From positions 1 through 8,394 of the forward strand of contig JAJZTV010000079.1 in assembly GCA_021847385.1 (NCBI GenBank): a stretch of DNA of 8,394 bases, written 5' to 3'. This document shows, in pieces, positions 6,907 to 8,394 of this stretch; position 1 is the first letter of the stretch; each line of letters begins with the position of its first letter. The translations under genes and the position numbers were made by a program. Under the pieces are notes generated by a model. It saw nothing but the letters and a program-made list of their open reading frames with translations. It was not told the DNA's origin and ran no database searches. Source of the stretch: Pseudomonadota bacterium (GTDB taxonomy: Bacteria; Pseudomonadota; Gammaproteobacteria; Burkholderiales; Thiobacillaceae).

Positions 6907-6933
6907 ATTATAGGGGTAACGGGCGACAGCCAA
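6907..6933 (-). promoter_or_regulatory. Putative promoter of the WYL regulator gene
   Basis: On the minus strand a perfect TATAAT (6912 to 6907) follows a TTGGCT -35-like element (6933 to 6928) at a rather short 15-base spacing. Transcription would start near 6900, leaving a leader of about 27 bases. The A/T-rich repeats immediately upstream could act as an UP element or as activator sites. Confidence 0.5.
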
Positions 6934-6934
6934 A

Positions 6935-6996
6935 TAAAAATTATGATGTAGTAAAAACTACGTAGGTGATAAAAAGTATTGACGTATAGAAAAGTA
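6935..6996. repeat. A-tract repeat ladder with 17-18 base period
   Basis: Four versions of T-A-AAAA-n-T-A recur: TAAAAATTA (6935), TAAAAACTA (6952), TAAAAAGTA (6970) and AGAAAAGTA (6988). Their spacings are 17, 18 and 18 bases. The last two share an exact AAAAGTAT (6972-6979 and 6990-6997). They stand out as an AT-rich island in GC-rich DNA and fill the space between the two divergent promoters. They could be half-sites of a repeated operator, or simply promoter-associated A-tracts. Confidence 0.4.
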
Positions 6997-7003
6997 TCAC
7001 CTA
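6963..7003. promoter_or_regulatory. Perfect 9-bp inverted repeat, candidate operator
   Basis: TAGGTGATA (6963-6971) and TATCACCTA (6995-7003) are exact reverse complements separated by 23 bases. Their centres are 32 bases apart, about three helical turns, so both arms face the same side of the helix. The predicted recA -35 is at the centre of the pair, and the right arm covers the first two bases of the predicted -10. A dimeric regulator bound to both arms would be expected to hinder recA transcription. The adjacent WYL regulator is the obvious candidate ligand, by inference only. Confidence 0.5.
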
Positions 7004-7007
7004 AATT
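6979..7007 (+). promoter_or_regulatory. Putative recA promoter
   Basis: TTGACG (6979-6984, 5 of 6 to consensus) is followed after exactly 17 bases by TAAATT (7002-7007, 4 of 6). Transcription would begin near 7014, giving a leader of about 58 bases. No CTGT-N8-ACAG LexA box is present around it. Confidence 0.55.
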
Positions 7008-7071
7008 TCGCTCCATGGTGCCGTCGCGAAGCGGCCCTCGACCGACAAACCTCATGCTTAGGAGACAGATC

Positions 7072-8095
<1,024 letters not shown>

Positions 8096-8109
<14 letters not shown>

Positions 8110-8394
8110 AGAGGCGGGCGGACCCGGCCTGCGCGAGCGGGCGCTCAAGCTGCTGGCCCGGCGCGAGCACAGTCGCGCCGAGTTGGCGCGCAAGCTGTCG
8201 CCGCATGGCGAGGTCGATGAGATCGCGGCCTTGCTCGATCAATTGGAGGCGCGCAAGCAACTGTCCGACGTCCGCTATGCCGAGTCGCTGACGCATGTGC
8301 GCGCCGGCAAATACGGCAGCCGGCGGCTGGCCCATGAACTGCGGGAAAAGGGGGTCGGCGAGGGCTTGATCGCCGACGCCGTGGCCGAGGCGCG
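8096..8394 (+). CDS. recX: RecX, regulator of RecA (truncated by window edge)
   Basis: RecX binds RecA filaments and limits their ATPase and recombination activity. Only the first 99 codons are in the window. The reading is (L/M)AKSKEAGGPGLRERALKLL, then ARREHSRAELARKL (21-34), a DEIAALLDQLEARKQLSDVRYAE-type helix-turn (41-63) and KYGSRRLAHELREKGV (72-87). These are the RecX three-helix repeats, including the conserved Y-G-x-R-R/L segment. No ATG or GTG is available in frame. The best start is a TTG at 8096 that overlaps the end of recA by 14 bases; its Shine-Dalgarno (GAGAG, 8089-8093) is unusually close. Low, recA-coupled translation is likely. The frame is open to the right edge. Confidence 0.92.

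Noticed and set aside
7020..7045. Small GCCG/CGGC hairpin in the recA leader as a regulatory element
   Set aside because: The stem is only about 4 bp and no T-tract follows; such pairings are frequent in GC-rich DNA.
6979..7071. RecA extended upstream to a TTG at 6979
   Set aside because: The extension would start on the -35 element and has no RecA similarity; the ATG at 7072 has a good AGGAG.

Overview
The window is GC-rich chromosomal DNA from a proteobacterium, most likely a betaproteobacterium. RecA, NusB, ThiL and PgpA all read as proteobacterial. From memory, the order ribE-ribBA-ribH-nusB-thiL-pgpA-pncC-recA-recX matches Rhodocyclales and Nitrosomonadales-type chromosomes. I cannot fix the genus from sequence alone.

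Layout. Positions 1-420 (minus) hold the N-terminal 140 codons of a secreted protein of unknown function that runs off the left edge. A 162-base divergent gap (421-582) carries a putative promoter and a terminator-like hairpin but no FMN riboswitch. Positions 583-5119 (plus) form a compact housekeeping operon: riboflavin synthase (ribE), a RibBA-type protein with a degenerate GTP cyclohydrolase II half (ribBX type), lumazine synthase (ribH), nusB, thiL, pgpA and pncC. Its genes overlap or sit within about 11 bases of each other. A formate/nitrite-family channel gene follows in the same direction (5153-5986). Its stop codon overlaps that of a convergent gene, a WYL-domain transcription regulator (5983-6873, minus). 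That regulator is divergent from recA (7072-8109), which is followed by an overlapping, right-truncated recX.

How the genes work together. RibE, RibBX and RibH supply most of riboflavin synthesis. GTP cyclohydrolase II and RibD activities must come from elsewhere, because the cyclohydrolase domain here has lost its zinc and active-site motifs. ThiL makes thiamine diphosphate, PgpA makes phosphatidylglycerol, PncC salvages NMN, and NusB is a transcription antitermination factor. RecA and RecX are the recombinase and its modulator.

The most interesting region is 6874-7071, the AT-rich divergent promoter between the WYL regulator and recA. It has a perfect 9-bp inverted repeat that straddles the predicted -35 of recA and reaches its -10. 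It also has a ladder of A-tract repeats spaced 17-18 bases apart, and no recognisable E. coli-type LexA box. The regulator resembles the BrxR/CapW group, and other WYL regulators (PafBC, DriD) control DNA-damage responses. My main hypothesis is therefore a local WYL-controlled, possibly LexA-independent, recA switch. This is inference and not demonstrated.
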